Source of the DNA: Pseudolabrys sp. FHR47
GTDB lineage: Bacteria > Pseudomonadota > Alphaproteobacteria > Rhizobiales > Xanthobacteraceae
Direction: 5' to 3'
DNA length: 64,000 bases
Assembly (NCBI RefSeq): GCF_005153485.1
Contig: NZ_CP039740.1
Location: 2,297,001-2,361,000 of the forward strand
Position numbers and translations under genes: made by a program. The notes under the pieces were generated by a model. The model was not told the origin of the DNA. It did no database searches and worked only from the letters and a program-made list of their open reading frames with translations. Shown piece after piece: positions 24,134-33,374 of this stretch. Position 1 is the first letter of the stretch, and each line of letters begins with the position of its first letter.

Positions 24134-24157
24134 GGGCGGGCGTCCGTCGCTCAATCG

Positions 24158-25990
24158 GTGAAGAGGTCGGCCTTGACGACGATCCGTGCTTATCTCGACC
24201 GTCAGGTCGATCCCGAAACCGATCATGTGCTCGGCTCGGAAAAAGCGCAGATCTCGCTCGTCGAGTACGGCAGCTATGCCTGTCCCTATTGCCGCGCCGC
24301 CAATGAGCGCATCATCGAGGTGCGCGAGGAACTGAGCGACCGGCTCTGTTACATCTTCCGCCACAAGCCGCTGACCGGCAGCGAACTGGCGCTGCGCGCC
24401 GCCGAGCTGATCGAACGCGGCGACCCGGCCAAATTCTGGGAAGCCCATGTCCTCCTGATGACGCGGTCGGGCGAACTGACCGAAGACGACTTAGGCGCCG
24501 CGGCCGAACTGCTCGGCATCCCGCTCGAGGACGTCAACAGCGATGCCGCGCAGAAAGCGGCCGCTCATGTTCAGCGCGATATCGACAGCGCCAAGGAGAG
24601 CGGCGTGTTCGTGACGCCGACTTTCTTCATCAACAACCGCCGCTACGACGGGCCGTGGGACGAAAGCTCGTTCCTCGATGCGCTGCTCAACCGGCTCGGC
24701 CATCGCTTCCGCATCGCGGCGCTCGATTTCGCCGGTTGGGCGCCGTCGGCCGGCATCCTGTTGCTGCTCACGACCGTGCTGGCCGTGGTGCTCACCAATT
24801 CGATGGCCGGCGAAGCCTTCGCGCAGTTCTGGAACATTCCGTTCGGTTTCTCGCTCGGCGGCGCGTCCTTCAATCTGTCGCTGCTGCACTGGATCAACGA
24901 CGGTCTCTTGACGATCTTCTTTCTTGTCGTCGGCCTTGAGATCAAGCGCGAGTTCACCGTCGGCCATCTGTCGAGCCCGCGGCTGGCGGCCTTGCCGATT
25001 GCCGCCGCCATCGGCGGCATGGTGGTGCCGGCTCTGCTTTATCTCGCTATCATTCCGGCCGGGCCGTGGCTGCACGGCTGGGGCACGTCGATGGCGACCG
25101 ATACGGCCTTCGCCATCGCACTCATCGCCATGATGGGCAGCCGCGTGCCGGTCGAACTGCGCATCTTTCTCACCGCGGCCGCCATCGTCGACGATATTGG
25201 TTCGATCGTTGTGGTCGCGATTTTTTATACCGGCTCGCTTCACATGAGCTGGCTCGGCGGCGCCGTCATCGTGCTCATCGGGCTGGCGATGCTCAACCGT
25301 TGGCGCTTCTATAGCGTTACGCCCTATGCGGTGCTTGGCATCGTGCTGTGGGCCTGCGTCCATGCCGGCGGTTTGCATGCGACGCTCGCCGGCGTGCTGC
25401 TGGCGCTGTTCATTCCGACGCGGCCGCCGGCGAACATGCAGGCGCTGATCACGCAGGCCAACACCATCATGGGCACCGAATCCAAGCGCGCGGGCGAGGC
25501 GCTGCGCCATGGGCCATCGGCGGCCGCGTTGCGCGCGCTCGATGCGATCTTCGACCGGTTTGAATCGCCGGCCGATCGCCTGCTGCGCCACGCCGGCGAC
25601 CGCTCGAGCTACATCGTGCTGCCGCTGTTCGCCTTGGCCAATGCCGGCGTCGCGTTCTCGCTCGACGTGTTCCAGGGCCACCAGTCGCTGATGCTGGCGA
25701 TCGGGGTGGGGCTTCTGATCGGCAAGCCGCTCGGTATCGTCGGCGCCTCGGCGCTGGCGGTGGCGCTGCGCCTGGCGGTCAAGCCCGAGGAATATTCATG
25801 GCGGCAACTCACGGGCGCCGGCGCGCTCGCGGGCATCGGCTTCACCATGTCGCTCTTTATCGCCGGGCAGGCCTTTCCGGTGGCGACGGATTACGCCGCC
25901 GCCAAGATCGCCGTATTCGCCGCCTCGGTGCTGTCGGCCATCGTCGGCGTCGCCATTCTGTGGAACGCCAAGGCGCCGGAGGAGAGCTAA
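24158..25990 (+). CDS. nhaA: DsbA-like thioredoxin domain fused to Na+/H+ antiporter NhaA
   Basis: A 610-residue fusion. Residues about 10-190 are a thioredoxin/DsbA-like domain with active site CPYC (SYACPYCRAANERI) and the cis-Pro segment FVTPTFFINNRRYDGPW. Residues about 195-605 are a complete NhaA antiporter with INDGLLTIFFLVVGLEIKRE, MATDTAFAIALI and the paired Asp transport site AAAIVDDIGSIVVVAIF. NhaA exports Na+ in exchange for protons. The GTG start at 24158 follows dnaE by 24 bp. The thioredoxin domain has no signal peptide, so its side of the membrane and redox role are open. Confidence 0.93.
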   Translation: MKRSALTTIRAYLDRQVDPETDHVLGSEKAQISLVEYGSYACPYCRAANERIIEVREELSDRLCYIFRHKPLTGSELALRAAELIERGDPAKFWEAHVLLMTRSGELTEDDLGAAAELLGIPLEDVNSDAAQKAAAHVQRDIDSAKESGVFVTPTFFINNRRYDGPWDESSFLDALLNRLGHRFRIAALDFAGWAPSAGILLLLTTVLAVVLTNSMAGEAFAQFWNIPFGFSLGGASFNLSLLHWINDGLLTIFFLVVGLEIKREFTVGHLSSPRLAALPIAAAIGGMVVPALLYLAIIPAGPWLHGWGTSMATDTAFAIALIAMMGSRVPVELRIFLTAAAIVDDIGSIVVVAIFYTGSLHMSWLGGAVIVLIGLAMLNRWRFYSVTPYAVLGIVLWACVHAGGLHATLAGVLLALFIPTRPPANMQALITQANTIMGTESKRAGEALRHGPSAAALRALDAIFDRFESPADRLLRHAGDRSSYIVLPLFALANAGVAFSLDVFQGHQSLMLAIGVGLLIGKPLGIVGASALAVALRLAVKPEEYSWRQLTGAGALAGIGFTMSLFIAGQAFPVATDYAAAKIAVFAASVLSAIVGVAILWNAKAPEES

Positions 25991-26042
25991 AGCGTTTTCG
26001 AGCGAAGTGGACACCGGCTCGCGTGAAGAAAACGCGTCAAAA
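25991..26042. repeat. Palindromic intergenic repeat (GCGTTTTC type)
   Basis: An inverted 8-bp pair, GCGTTTTC (25992-25999) and GAAAACGC (26028-26035), surrounds GAGCGAAGTGGACACCGG-like sequence. This is a very common intergenic palindrome of Bradyrhizobiaceae and relatives. It sits between the convergent nhaA and COG0523 genes and could also act as a transcription stop. Confidence 0.75.
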
Positions 26043-26051
26043 GAAAAGCGC

Positions 26052-27254
26052 CTAACCCGCCTGCCGCTGCCAGACCGGGAACGGGTCGGTCAGCTTGCGC
26101 CAGGCGGCGATGTCCATGCCGGGCTTGCCGCGCACGAGGCAGGCATCGAGCCGGGCGCGGATCGCTTCCTCGTCCATGTTGGTGCCGATGAACACGATCT
26201 CCTGACGGCGGTCGCCGTAGAGCGTGCTCCAGTTGCGTTTGAGCATTTGCTGCCAGTTCGGATCGCGCGGCCAGCGCGCTTCCGGCACCGCCGCCCACCA
26301 GAAACCGAGCGCGCCGGTGCGCACGATGGAGCCGGCCTGGCTGAGTTCGCCGAGCCATTCCGGCCGCGTCGCCAGCCAGAAGTGACCTTTCGCGCGGATC
26401 ACGCCGGGCCAGGGCTCATTGAGAAACTGCTGGAATTTCTCCGGATCGAACGGACGCCGCGCGCGATAGACAAAGTTCTTCACGCCGTATTCTTCCGTTT
26501 CCGGCATGTGATCGGCGAAGCCGTACAATTCTTTGGCCCATACCGGATGCTGTTCGGCCTTTTCGAAATCGAAGCGGCCGGTATCGAGTACGCGGTCGAA
26601 CGGCACCTGCGCGAAATCGGTTTCGATGAGATCGGCGTCGGGATTGAGCGAGCGGATGATCTGCCGTGCCGCCTGCACCTGCGCCTCGGTTGCGTCGGCG
26701 ATCTTGTTGAGCACGACCACATCGGCGAATTCGATCTGATCGACCAGCAGATCGACCAGGGTGCGCTTGTCGTCCTCGCCGAGCGACTCGCCGCGGTCGC
26801 GCAGGAAGTCGCGCGAAGCATAGTCCTTCAGCAGATTGGCGGCATCGACCACCGTTACCATGGTGTCGAGGCGTGCGACGTCGGACAGGCTGTCGCCGTT
26901 CTCGTCGCGGAACGAGAAGGTGGCGGCGACGGGCAGGGGCTCGGCAATGCCGGTCGATTCGATCAGCAGATAATCGAAGCGGCCTTCCTCCGACAGCTTG
27001 CGCACTTCCTTGAGTAGGTCCTCGCGCAAGGTGCAGCAGATGCAGCCATTGGTCATTTCGACCAGCGTTTCATTCGTCCGCGACAGGTTCGCACCGCCAT
27101 CCCTGATCAGGTCGGCGTCGATGTTCACTTCGCTCATGTCGTTCACAATCACAGCGACCTTCAGGCCCTGCCGGTTGTTGAGAACGTGATTCATCAGCGT
27201 CGTTTTGCCGGCGCCGAGAAAGCCCGAAAGGACGGTGACGGGGAGTTTGCTCAT
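26052..27254 (-). CDS. COG0523 (CobW/ZNG-type) GTP-dependent metallochaperone, zinc-linked
   Basis: G3E-family GTPase of 400 residues. Walker A is GFLGAGKTT near residue 10, the metal motif [12 protein letters not shown] (CxCC) near residue 65, the G-domain [11 protein letters not shown], and NKIADA for guanine specificity. A C-terminal CobW_C domain follows from about residue 260. Such proteins insert or ration a metal, usually zinc when under Zur. ATG 27254 gives the conserved [14 protein letters not shown] start. It is the second gene after a 91-aa gene preceded by a Zur-type palindrome (27598-27609), so expression under zinc limitation is likely. Confidence 0.9.
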   Translation of the reverse strand: MSKLPVTVLSGFLGAGKTTLMNHVLNNRQGLKVAVIVNDMSEVNIDADLIRDGGANLSRTNETLVEMTNGCICCTLREDLLKEVRKLSEEGRFDYLLIESTGIAEPLPVAATFSFRDENGDSLSDVARLDTMVTVVDAANLLKDYASRDFLRDRGESLGEDDKRTLVDLLVDQIEFADVVVLNKIADATEAQVQAARQIIRSLNPDADLIETDFAQVPFDRVLDTGRFDFEKAEQHPVWAKELYGFADHMPETEEYGVKNFVYRARRPFDPEKFQQFLNEPWPGVIRAKGHFWLATRPEWLGELSQAGSIVRTGALGFWWAAVPEARWPRDPNWQQMLKRNWSTLYGDRRQEIVFIGTNMDEEAIRARLDACLVRGKPGMDIAAWRKLTDPFPVWQRQAG

Positions 27255-27300
27255 GGGAGTCTTCTTGGGAGTCCATTGTCGGTAAGACGAGCGCGTCGGC

Positions 27301-27576
27301 TCATTGCAGATGGTCGTTGGACGGCGCGCCGGCGGTGAGGCAGGCGGCGAACATCGCGATGATGCGCGCGGCATGGGCCGGGCCGTAGGCAGCGACGAGG
27401 CGCGGCATGGCTTCGCTGATGAGCGTGGCGGCCAGCGTGTCGTCGGTGATGCCGGTGCATTCGGCCTTGGCGATGGCTTTGCGCAGCAGGTCCTGGGCCT
27501 CGCTAAAACGGGCCGGCAGCCGCTCGGGGTCGAAGAATTCCGGGGCGGCGAGCATCTGGTCGCGGAGCTTGTGCAT
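27301..27576 (-). CDS. Hypothetical 91-aa protein in the Zur-linked operon
   Basis: A small, alpha-helical, soluble protein ([20 protein letters not shown], then [20 protein letters not shown] and a hydrophobic-amphipathic C-terminal half with [22 protein letters not shown]). There is no signal peptide. An AGGA ribosome site lies 9 nt before ATG 27576. It is the first gene after the Zur-type palindrome and is 46 bp upstream of the COG0523 gene. I do not recognise the family; a role in zinc-starvation physiology is inferred only from position. Confidence 0.75.
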   Translation of the reverse strand: MHKLRDQMLAAPEFFDPERLPARFSEAQDLLRKAIAKAECTGITDDTLAATLISEAMPRLVAAYGPAHAARIIAMFAACLTAGAPSNDHLQ

Positions 27577-27597
27577 GGGAGCTATCCTATGAGTGCA

Positions 27598-27609
27598 ATG
27601 TTATAACAT
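27598..27609. promoter_or_regulatory. Candidate Zur box
   Basis: The perfect 12-bp palindrome ATGTTATAACAT lies 22 bp upstream of the 91-aa gene, in an AT-rich pocket (27596-27615). It matches the core of alphaproteobacterial Zur operators (TGTTATAnnATAACA-like). Zur represses zinc-uptake and COG0523 genes when zinc is sufficient, which fits the operon below it. Confidence 0.72.
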
Positions 27610-27615
27610 AACGTA

Positions 27616-28096
27616 ATTGAGTCAAGAACGAGGCGCGAGGACTCTTGACTTTAATTCCTACGGCGATTATTCCTATAACCGTCCTGCTCGGCCGAGGGCG
27701 TCATCTAGAGGCGTCTTTTTGACGGAGCAGGGCGCGGTGCCTGCGGGCCTGGCGAAACGCACGCCGGGCGCTCGGGCGGCGACGGGGCTCCGCCCGCCGG
27801 CAATATGACCGGCTGCAAGGAGCTTGCTGATGGTGAGCGCTACCCGCGAGAGCGGATCAGCCGCCAGAAGCGCGGCCCGCCGCCGTAATGACACCGCGAT
27901 GGAGCGCCGCGGGGCGCAGGTTCTCCGCGTTATGGAGAACCGCGCACCGCAAGGTGCGAAATCGAAGAGCGCCTCGCGGCGCTCCATCCCCTCGGCGTAT
28001 GCCGAGGGGGGAAGGGGAAGGCAGGCCGCCCCGGGCCTTCAAAGAACAGGGGCGATGACGTGCGTCTTTTCAGGGCCTTAAGGGCCATCCGGCGCC
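27616..28096. other. Gene-free spacer upstream of the rpsB promoter
   Basis: No coding region is supported here. The main content is the structured repeat at 27898-28009. The left part (27616-27897) is GC-rich and has no conserved feature I recognise. Confidence 0.5.
27898..28009. repeat. Structured palindromic element with nested hairpins
   Basis: A 14-bp outer stem joins 27898-27911 (GATGGAGCGCCGCG) to 27975-27988. Inside are two hairpins: 8 bp at 27919-27941 (GGTTCTCC / GGAGAACC) and 6 bp at 27943-27958 closed by a GCAA tetraloop (CGCACC gcaa GGTGCG). Directly after it is a 9-bp hairpin at 27988-28009 (CCCCTCGGC gtat GCCGAGGGG). The whole would fold as a multi-branch structure in DNA or RNA. 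It is probably a dispersed intergenic repeat of this bacterial group. Confidence 0.72.
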
Positions 28097-28125
28097 TTGC
28101 CACCCGCGATTCATGCCTATATAAG
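28097..28125 (+). promoter_or_regulatory. Sigma-70-type promoter of rpsB
   Basis: TTGCCA (28097-28102), an exact 17-bp spacer, and TATAAG (28120-28125). The start site would fall near 28132, giving a leader of about 140 nt before rpsB. That leader contains a 6-bp hairpin at 28203-28219 (CCTTTG aaaat CAAAGG), a possible regulatory structure. Confidence 0.7.
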
Positions 28126-28270
28126 CCCGGCTCATCACTCACGCGGAGAGTTGGCCTCTCGCCCCGACAATGGGCGAAGAAGCCGTCCGGTGGCCCAATT
28201 TCCCTTTGAAAATCAAAGGCTAATTTAAGGGCTCACACACCCTCCGCGGCGGATCAACCGGAGAATATCT

Positions 28271-29275
28271 ATGGCTCTTCCTGACTTCTCGATGCGTCAG
28301 CTTCTCGAGGCTGGCGTCCATTTCGGCCATCAGGCCCACCGCTGGAACCCGAAGATGGGTCAATACATCTTCGGCACCCGCAACAACATTCACATCGTCG
28401 ACCTCGCCCAGACCGTGCCGCTGCTGCACACGGCGCTCAAGGCCGTGTCGGATACCGTCGCCAAGGGCGGCCGCATCCTGTTCGTCGGCACCAAGCGCCA
28501 GGCGCAGGACCCGATCGCCGACGCTGCCAAGCGCTGCGCCCAGTACTACGTCAATTCGCGCTGGCTCGGCGGCACGCTGACCAACTGGAAGACGATCTCG
28601 GGCTCGATCCAGCGCCTGCGCAAGCTGGAAGAGATCCTCAACTCGGCGGATGCCGGCGGCTACACCAAGAAAGAGCGCCTGACGATGCAGCGCGAGCGCG
28701 ACAAGCTCGATCGCTCGCTCGGCGGCATCAAGGACATGGGCGGCGTGCCCGACCTGATTTTCGTGATCGACACCAACAAGGAAGACATCGCGATCAAGGA
28801 AGCGCGCCGGCTCAACATCCCGGTCGCCGCCGTCGTCGACACCAACTGCGATCCGAACGGCATCACCTACGTCGTGCCGGGCAACGATGACGCCAGCCGC
28901 GCTTTGTCGCTGTATTGCGACCTGATCGCGAAGGCCGCCATCGACGGCATCGCGCGAGCGCAGGGCGAGCGCGGCGTCGATCTCGGCGCCTCGGAAAAGC
29001 CGATTGCGGAGCCGATCCCGACGGCCCCGGCCACCGCCGACCTCGGCTTCGAACAGCTTCCGGGACCGCGCGGCGTCGCCGACGACCTCAAGAAGCTGCC
29101 CGGTGTCTCGGGCGCGATCGAAAAGCAGCTCAACGATCTCGGCATCTTCCACTATTCGCAGATCGCCGAACTGTCACCGACCGCTGCGCATAATGTCGGC
29201 GAAGAAGTCGGCCTGCCGGGTCGCGTCGATGGCTGGATCGCCAAGGCGAAGACCATGCTCGCGGACGCCGAGTAA
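28271..29275 (+). CDS. rpsB: 30S ribosomal protein S2 with C-terminal extension
   Basis: Structural protein of the small ribosomal subunit. Residues 1 to about 230 are the S2 core ([52 protein letters not shown]). At 334 residues it is about 90 longer than E. coli S2. After an Ala/Pro-rich linker the C terminus ([20 protein letters not shown] then HYSQIAELS) has a helix-hairpin-helix-like fold also seen in other alphaproteobacterial proteins. First gene of the rpsB-tsf-pyrH-frr cluster. Confidence 0.97.
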   Translation: MALPDFSMRQLLEAGVHFGHQAHRWNPKMGQYIFGTRNNIHIVDLAQTVPLLHTALKAVSDTVAKGGRILFVGTKRQAQDPIADAAKRCAQYYVNSRWLGGTLTNWKTISGSIQRLRKLEEILNSADAGGYTKKERLTMQRERDKLDRSLGGIKDMGGVPDLIFVIDTNKEDIAIKEARRLNIPVAAVVDTNCDPNGITYVVPGNDDASRALSLYCDLIAKAAIDGIARAQGERGVDLGASEKPIAEPIPTAPATADLGFEQLPGPRGVADDLKKLPGVSGAIEKQLNDLGIFHYSQIAELSPTAAHNVGEEVGLPGRVDGWIAKAKTMLADAE

Positions 29276-29336
29276 CAAAATGATCGGCCGGCCCCCATAT
29301 AGGGTGCCGGCAACTCGCTCTGAACGAAAGACGCCA

Positions 29337-29363
29337 GCGGCCAAAGTCCCGGACTTTGGCCGC
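29337..29363. other. Strong hairpin between rpsB and tsf
   Basis: The arms GCGGCCAAAGTCC (29337-29349) and GGACTTTGGCCGC (29351-29363) are perfectly complementary. There is no T tract after the stem, so it is more likely an attenuator, processing or mRNA-stabilising structure than a full terminator. Confidence 0.6.
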
Positions 29364-29387
29364 CTTGGCGGATAAAGGATTTTACCG

Positions 29388-30317
29388 ATGGCAAATATCA
29401 CCGCACAGATGGTCAAGGAGCTGCGCGAGTCGACCGGCGCCGGCATGATGGATTGCAAGGCCGCGCTGAACGAGACTGCCGGCGACATGGCCCAGGCCCA
29501 GGACTGGCTGCGCAAGAAGGGCTTGTCGAAGGCTGCCAAGAAGGCCGGCCGCGTCGCCGCCGAAGGTCTGATCGGCGTGAAGGTCAAGGGCACCAAGGCC
29601 GTGGTCGTCGAGGTGAATTCGGAAACCGACTTTGTCGCGCGCAACGATCTGTTCCAGGGTCTTGTGTTGATGAGCGCGGATGTTGCGTTTGACGTCGGCA
29701 CCGATGTCGAGAAGATCAAGGCGACCAAGGTCGGTTCGATCACCGTCGCCGATGCCTTCAACGACACCATTGCCAAGATCGGCGAGAACATGACCTTGCG
29801 CCGCGCCGCCTCGCTCGAAGTGAGCAAGGGCGTGATCGGCCAGTACGTGCACACCGCGGTGTCCGAGGGCCTCGGCAAGATCGGCGTCATCGTCGGCCTT
29901 GAATCGCCAGGCAACGTGGACGAACTCACCGCGCTCGGCCGCCAGCTCGCGATGCATGTCGCGTCGTCGAACCCGATCGCGCTCGACGCGTCGGGCGTGC
30001 CGGCCGACGTCATCAAGCGCGAAAAGGACGTGCTCGCCGACAAGTTCCGTCAGCAGGGCAAGCCTGAGAACATGATCGAGAAGATCGTCGAGAACGGCCT
30101 GAAGACCTTCTACAAGGAGCAGACCTTCCTCGAGCAGCCCTTCATCTTCGACGACTCCGGCAAGAAGAGCGTCGCGCAGGCGGTGAAGGAAGCCGAAGGC
30201 AAGGTCGGCGGTCCGATCAAGATCACCGGCTTTGTGCGCTATGCGCTCGGCGAGGGCATCGAGAAACAGGAATCGGACTTCGCCGCCGAGGTGGCGGCGG
30301 CGGTCAAGCCGAACTGA
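29388..30317 (+). CDS. tsf: Elongation factor Ts
   Basis: Guanine-nucleotide exchange factor for EF-Tu, 309 residues. The N-terminal UBA-like domain ([20 protein letters not shown]) and the exchange motif [15 protein letters not shown] near residue 75 are conserved; the core domain continues to the C terminus with VAALIG-like and [27 protein letters not shown] precedes ATG 29388. It follows rpsB by 112 bp. Confidence 0.97.
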   Translation: MANITAQMVKELRESTGAGMMDCKAALNETAGDMAQAQDWLRKKGLSKAAKKAGRVAAEGLIGVKVKGTKAVVVEVNSETDFVARNDLFQGLVLMSADVAFDVGTDVEKIKATKVGSITVADAFNDTIAKIGENMTLRRAASLEVSKGVIGQYVHTAVSEGLGKIGVIVGLESPGNVDELTALGRQLAMHVASSNPIALDASGVPADVIKREKDVLADKFRQQGKPENMIEKIVENGLKTFYKEQTFLEQPFIFDDSGKKSVAQAVKEAEGKVGGPIKITGFVRYALGEGIEKQESDFAAEVAAAVKPN

Positions 30318-30325
30318 ACGAAGGA

Positions 30326-30352
30326 AGCGGCGGTGCATAAGGCGCCGCCGCT
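30326..30352. other. Hairpin between tsf and pyrH
   Basis: An 8-bp GC-rich stem (AGCGGCGG at 30326-30333, CCGCCGCT at 30345-30352) fills the short tsf-pyrH spacer. There is no T tract. It may cause partial termination or processing. Confidence 0.45.
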
Positions 30353-30377
30353 CTCGCAATGAGGGGACCGCGGGCCG

Positions 30378-31091
30378 ATGGCTGATCCCAAGTACAAACG
30401 CGTCATCGTCAAATTGTCGGGCGAAGCGCTGTCCGCCGACAAGGGCTTCGGCATCGATCAGGCCATTGTCGAGCGCATCGCCGCGGATCTCGCCGCGACG
30501 GCGAAGCTGGGCGTCGAACTCGGCGTCGTCGTCGGTGGCGGCAACATCTTCCGCGGTGTCGAAGTGTCGAACCGCGGCGTGCCGCGCCCGGTCGGCGACA
30601 CGATGGGCATGCTGGCCACGGTGATGAACTGCCTGGTGCTGGAAGCTGCTATCGAGCGCGCCGGGGTCGAGGCGCGCACTTTGTCGGCGCTGGCCATGAC
30701 CGCTGTCTGCGAGACCTACAACCGCAAGCGCGCGATGAAGAATCTGGCCAAAGGCCGGGTCGTCTTGCTGGCCGCCGGGACCGGCAATCCATTCTTCACC
30801 ACCGATACCACTGCGGTGCTGCGCGCCGCGGAACTTGATTGCCAGGCGGTGCTGAAAGCGACCAATGTCGATGGCGTCTATACCGCCGACCCCAAGAAAG
30901 ACCCGTCCGCGACGCGCTACGACCGCGTGAGCCACCAGGAAGCCCTCGAAAAGGACCTCAAGGTGATGGATGGCACGGCCTTCGCGCTTGCCCGCGAGAA
31001 CCGCTTGCCTATCATCGTTTTCTCGATGGCGGCCAAGGGGGCGGTCGAGGCTGTGTTGCGCGGCGAGGGGCGTTCGACGCTGGTCGGCTAG
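30378..31091 (+). CDS. pyrH: UMP kinase
   Basis: Hexameric kinase converting UMP to UDP, 237 residues. It starts with the phosphate-binding [19 protein letters not shown], has [13 protein letters not shown] and the acid-residue patch [18 protein letters not shown], and the nucleotide-contact segment [17 protein letters not shown]. Located in the usual tsf-pyrH-frr order. Confidence 0.96.
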   Translation: MADPKYKRVIVKLSGEALSADKGFGIDQAIVERIAADLAATAKLGVELGVVVGGGNIFRGVEVSNRGVPRPVGDTMGMLATVMNCLVLEAAIERAGVEARTLSALAMTAVCETYNRKRAMKNLAKGRVVLLAAGTGNPFFTTDTTAVLRAAELDCQAVLKATNVDGVYTADPKKDPSATRYDRVSHQEALEKDLKVMDGTAFALARENRLPIIVFSMAAKGAVEAVLRGEGRSTLVG

Positions 31092-31202
31092 TCGAATCCG
31101 CCTGGACGAACTAAATCCGGCTTACCGCTGCGATGTGCGCACGGTGAAGGCCACACGCGATACGATCGAACGGCGGCCGCCTAAACAAGCAGGGGAAGCG
31201 TC

Positions 31203-31760
31203 ATGGCCAATGCCACTCATGACATGAACGAAATCAAGCGTCGTATGGCCGGAGCCGCCGCGTCGCTGAAGACCGAACTCTCGGGCCTGCGCACGGGCCG
31301 GGCCTCGACCCATCTGCTCGATCCGGTGATGGTCGACGCGTACGGCCAGAGCATGCCGCTCAATCAGTGCGCCAGCGTCACGGTGCCGGAGCCGCGTCTG
31401 ATCGCGGTCAGCGTCTGGGACAAGTCGCTGGTCAAGGCAGTTGAGAAGGCGATCGTCGATTCCAACCTCGGCCTGTCGCCGGCGACCGAAGGTCAGACCA
31501 TCCGCCTGCGCATTCCCGAACTGAACCAGGATCGCCGCAAGGAATTGGTGAAGCTCGCGCACAAATATGCCGAGACCGCGCGCGTCGCCGTGCGCCATGT
31601 GCGCCGCGACGCACTCGACACGCTCAAGAAGCTCGAGAAGGATCACGGCAAAGACGAGATCGAGCGTTTCACCGCCGAGATCCAGAAGGCGACCGACGCC
31701 GGCATCGCCGAAGTCGATCAGTTGCTCGCTGCGAAGGAAAAGGAAATCCTCACGGTCTGA
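31203..31760 (+). CDS. frr: Ribosome recycling factor
   Basis: Splits post-termination ribosomes together with EF-G. 185 residues, the usual length, with [21 protein letters not shown] at the N terminus and the three-helix bundle segment [22 protein letters not shown] (shown in part). AGGGGAAG lies before ATG 31203. uppS starts 14 bp after its stop. Confidence 0.96.
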   Translation: MANATHDMNEIKRRMAGAAASLKTELSGLRTGRASTHLLDPVMVDAYGQSMPLNQCASVTVPEPRLIAVSVWDKSLVKAVEKAIVDSNLGLSPATEGQTIRLRIPELNQDRRKELVKLAHKYAETARVAVRHVRRDALDTLKKLEKDHGKDEIERFTAEIQKATDAGIAEVDQLLAAKEKEILTV

Positions 31761-31774
31761 GGTCGAGCCAGAGA

Positions 31775-32527
31775 ATGTCCGACGCCGAGCACCAGCAGAC
31801 CGCGGCTTCCACGGAAGTGCCGCATCACGTCGCCATCATCATGGATGGCAACGGGCGCTGGGCGTCGGCGCGGGGCATGCCGCGGGTGGAGGGCCACCGC
31901 CGCGGCGTCGAAGCGGTGCGACGCACGATCCGCGCCGCCGGCGAACTCGGCATCAAGGTCGTCACAATCTTCTCGTTTAGCGCCGAGAACTGGTCGCGCC
32001 CGGCGAGCGAAGTCGGCGAATTGATGGGGCTGCTGCGCCGCTTCATCCGCAACGATCTCGCGCAACTGCATGAGAGCGGCGTGCGCGTGCGCATCATCGG
32101 CGAGCGCGAAGGGCTCGAACCCGACATTGCGCGGCTGCTTACCGAAGCCGAGGAACTGACCCGCAACAACACGAACCTCACGCTGGTGGTCGCCTTCAAT
32201 TACGGCGCCCGGCAGGAGATCGTGCGCGCGGCGAAACGCGCCGCGCAACTCGTCGCCGATGGCAAGCTCAAGCCGGACGATATTACGCCGGACAGCTTCG
32301 CGGGCTTCCTCGATGCGCCGGATATTCCCGATCCCGATCTGATCATCCGCACCAGCGGCGAGCAGCGCCTGTCGAATTTCCTGCTGTGGCAGTCGGCCTA
32401 CAGCGAACTCGTCTTCGTGCCGACCTACTGGCCCGATTTCGACCGCGCGGCGCTGGAGGCGGCGATCGACAGCTTCCGTCAGCGCGAGCGACGCTTCGGC
32501 GGTCTCGCTGCCAGGACCGCATCGTGA
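31775..32527 (+). CDS. uppS: Undecaprenyl diphosphate synthase
   Basis: cis-Prenyltransferase that makes the C55 carrier lipid for peptidoglycan and O-antigen. The 250 residues contain the active-site Asp in [40 protein letters not shown] and the C-terminal [20 protein letters not shown]. The stop overlaps the cdsA ATG by one base (TGATG), so the genes are coupled. Confidence 0.96.
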   Translation: MSDAEHQQTAASTEVPHHVAIIMDGNGRWASARGMPRVEGHRRGVEAVRRTIRAAGELGIKVVTIFSFSAENWSRPASEVGELMGLLRRFIRNDLAQLHESGVRVRIIGEREGLEPDIARLLTEAEELTRNNTNLTLVVAFNYGARQEIVRAAKRAAQLVADGKLKPDDITPDSFAGFLDAPDIPDPDLIIRTSGEQRLSNFLLWQSAYSELVFVPTYWPDFDRAALEAAIDSFRQRERRFGGLAARTAS

Positions 32528-33369
32528 TGACGGCGCCGGCCGACACGTCAGAGCGCAAGCCCAGCAATCTTTTGCTTCGCGTTATCTCCGCCGCCGTGAT
32601 GGCGCCGGTCGCCATCGGTGTGGCGTATCTGGGCGGCTGGGTGTTCGCGGTTTTCTGGGTGCTCGCGGCGCTCGCGGTGCTTTGGGAGTGGATCGGCCTG
32701 GTTGCCGGTCGCGATCACCGGCTGATGCTCGTGTCGTGCGGCGGTGCGATCGTGGCGGCCGCGGTGCTGGCCTGGACCGACCATCCCGTCGCGGCGGTGC
32801 TGCTGATCGTGCTGGGCGCGCTCGCCGCATCGATTTTTGTGCCACGCACGCAACGTCTGTGGATCGTCGCGGGTATTGGCTATGCCGGCAGCATGATGCT
32901 GGCACCGATCGTCCTGCGCGGCGAGGACTGGACCGGTTTCGCCGCCATCGTTCTGTTGTTCGCCGTCGTATGGACTACCGACGTGCTGGCTTATTTCACC
33001 GGCCGCGCCATTGGCGGACCGAAGCTGATGCCCTCGGTCAGCCCGAAGAAGACCTGGTCGGGCGCTGTCGGTGGCACCATTGGCGCAATCGTCGCGTCAT
33101 GGGCGGTCGCTACGATGTTCGGCGGGCTCAACATCGCGGCCATTGCCGCTGTCGCGTTTGTGCTGTCGATTGTGTCGCAGGCAGGCGATCTTCTTGAATC
33201 GCAGGTCAAACGCCATTTCAACGCCAAGGATGCCAGTCAGCTCATTCCCGGCCATGGCGGTGTCATGGACCGGCTCGACGGCTTCTGGGCGGCGGTGATC
33301 GTCGCGGTTGCCATCGGTCTGTGGCGCGGCGGTTTCGACGAGCCGGCGCGCGGCCTGTTGATATGGTGA
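32527..33369 (+). CDS. cdsA: Phosphatidate cytidylyltransferase
   Basis: Integral membrane enzyme making CDP-diacylglycerol for phospholipid synthesis. 280 residues with about eight spans; the family signature [19 protein letters not shown] lies near residue 165 and [16 protein letters not shown] near the end. ATG 32527 shares its A with the uppS stop; the frame continues upstream inside uppS but is not conserved there. Confidence 0.95.
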   Translation: MTAPADTSERKPSNLLLRVISAAVMAPVAIGVAYLGGWVFAVFWVLAALAVLWEWIGLVAGRDHRLMLVSCGGAIVAAAVLAWTDHPVAAVLLIVLGALAASIFVPRTQRLWIVAGIGYAGSMMLAPIVLRGEDWTGFAAIVLLFAVVWTTDVLAYFTGRAIGGPKLMPSVSPKKTWSGAVGGTIGAIVASWAVATMFGGLNIAAIAAVAFVLSIVSQAGDLLESQVKRHFNAKDASQLIPGHGGVMDRLDGFWAAVIVAVAIGLWRGGFDEPARGLLIW

Positions 33370-33374
33370 GCGGC

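Noticed and set aside
20183..24448. Minus-strand open frame of about 1400 codons opposite dnaE
   Set aside because: High-GC antisense shadow; dnaE on the plus strand has all polymerase motifs, and the antisense product lacks any conserved domain.
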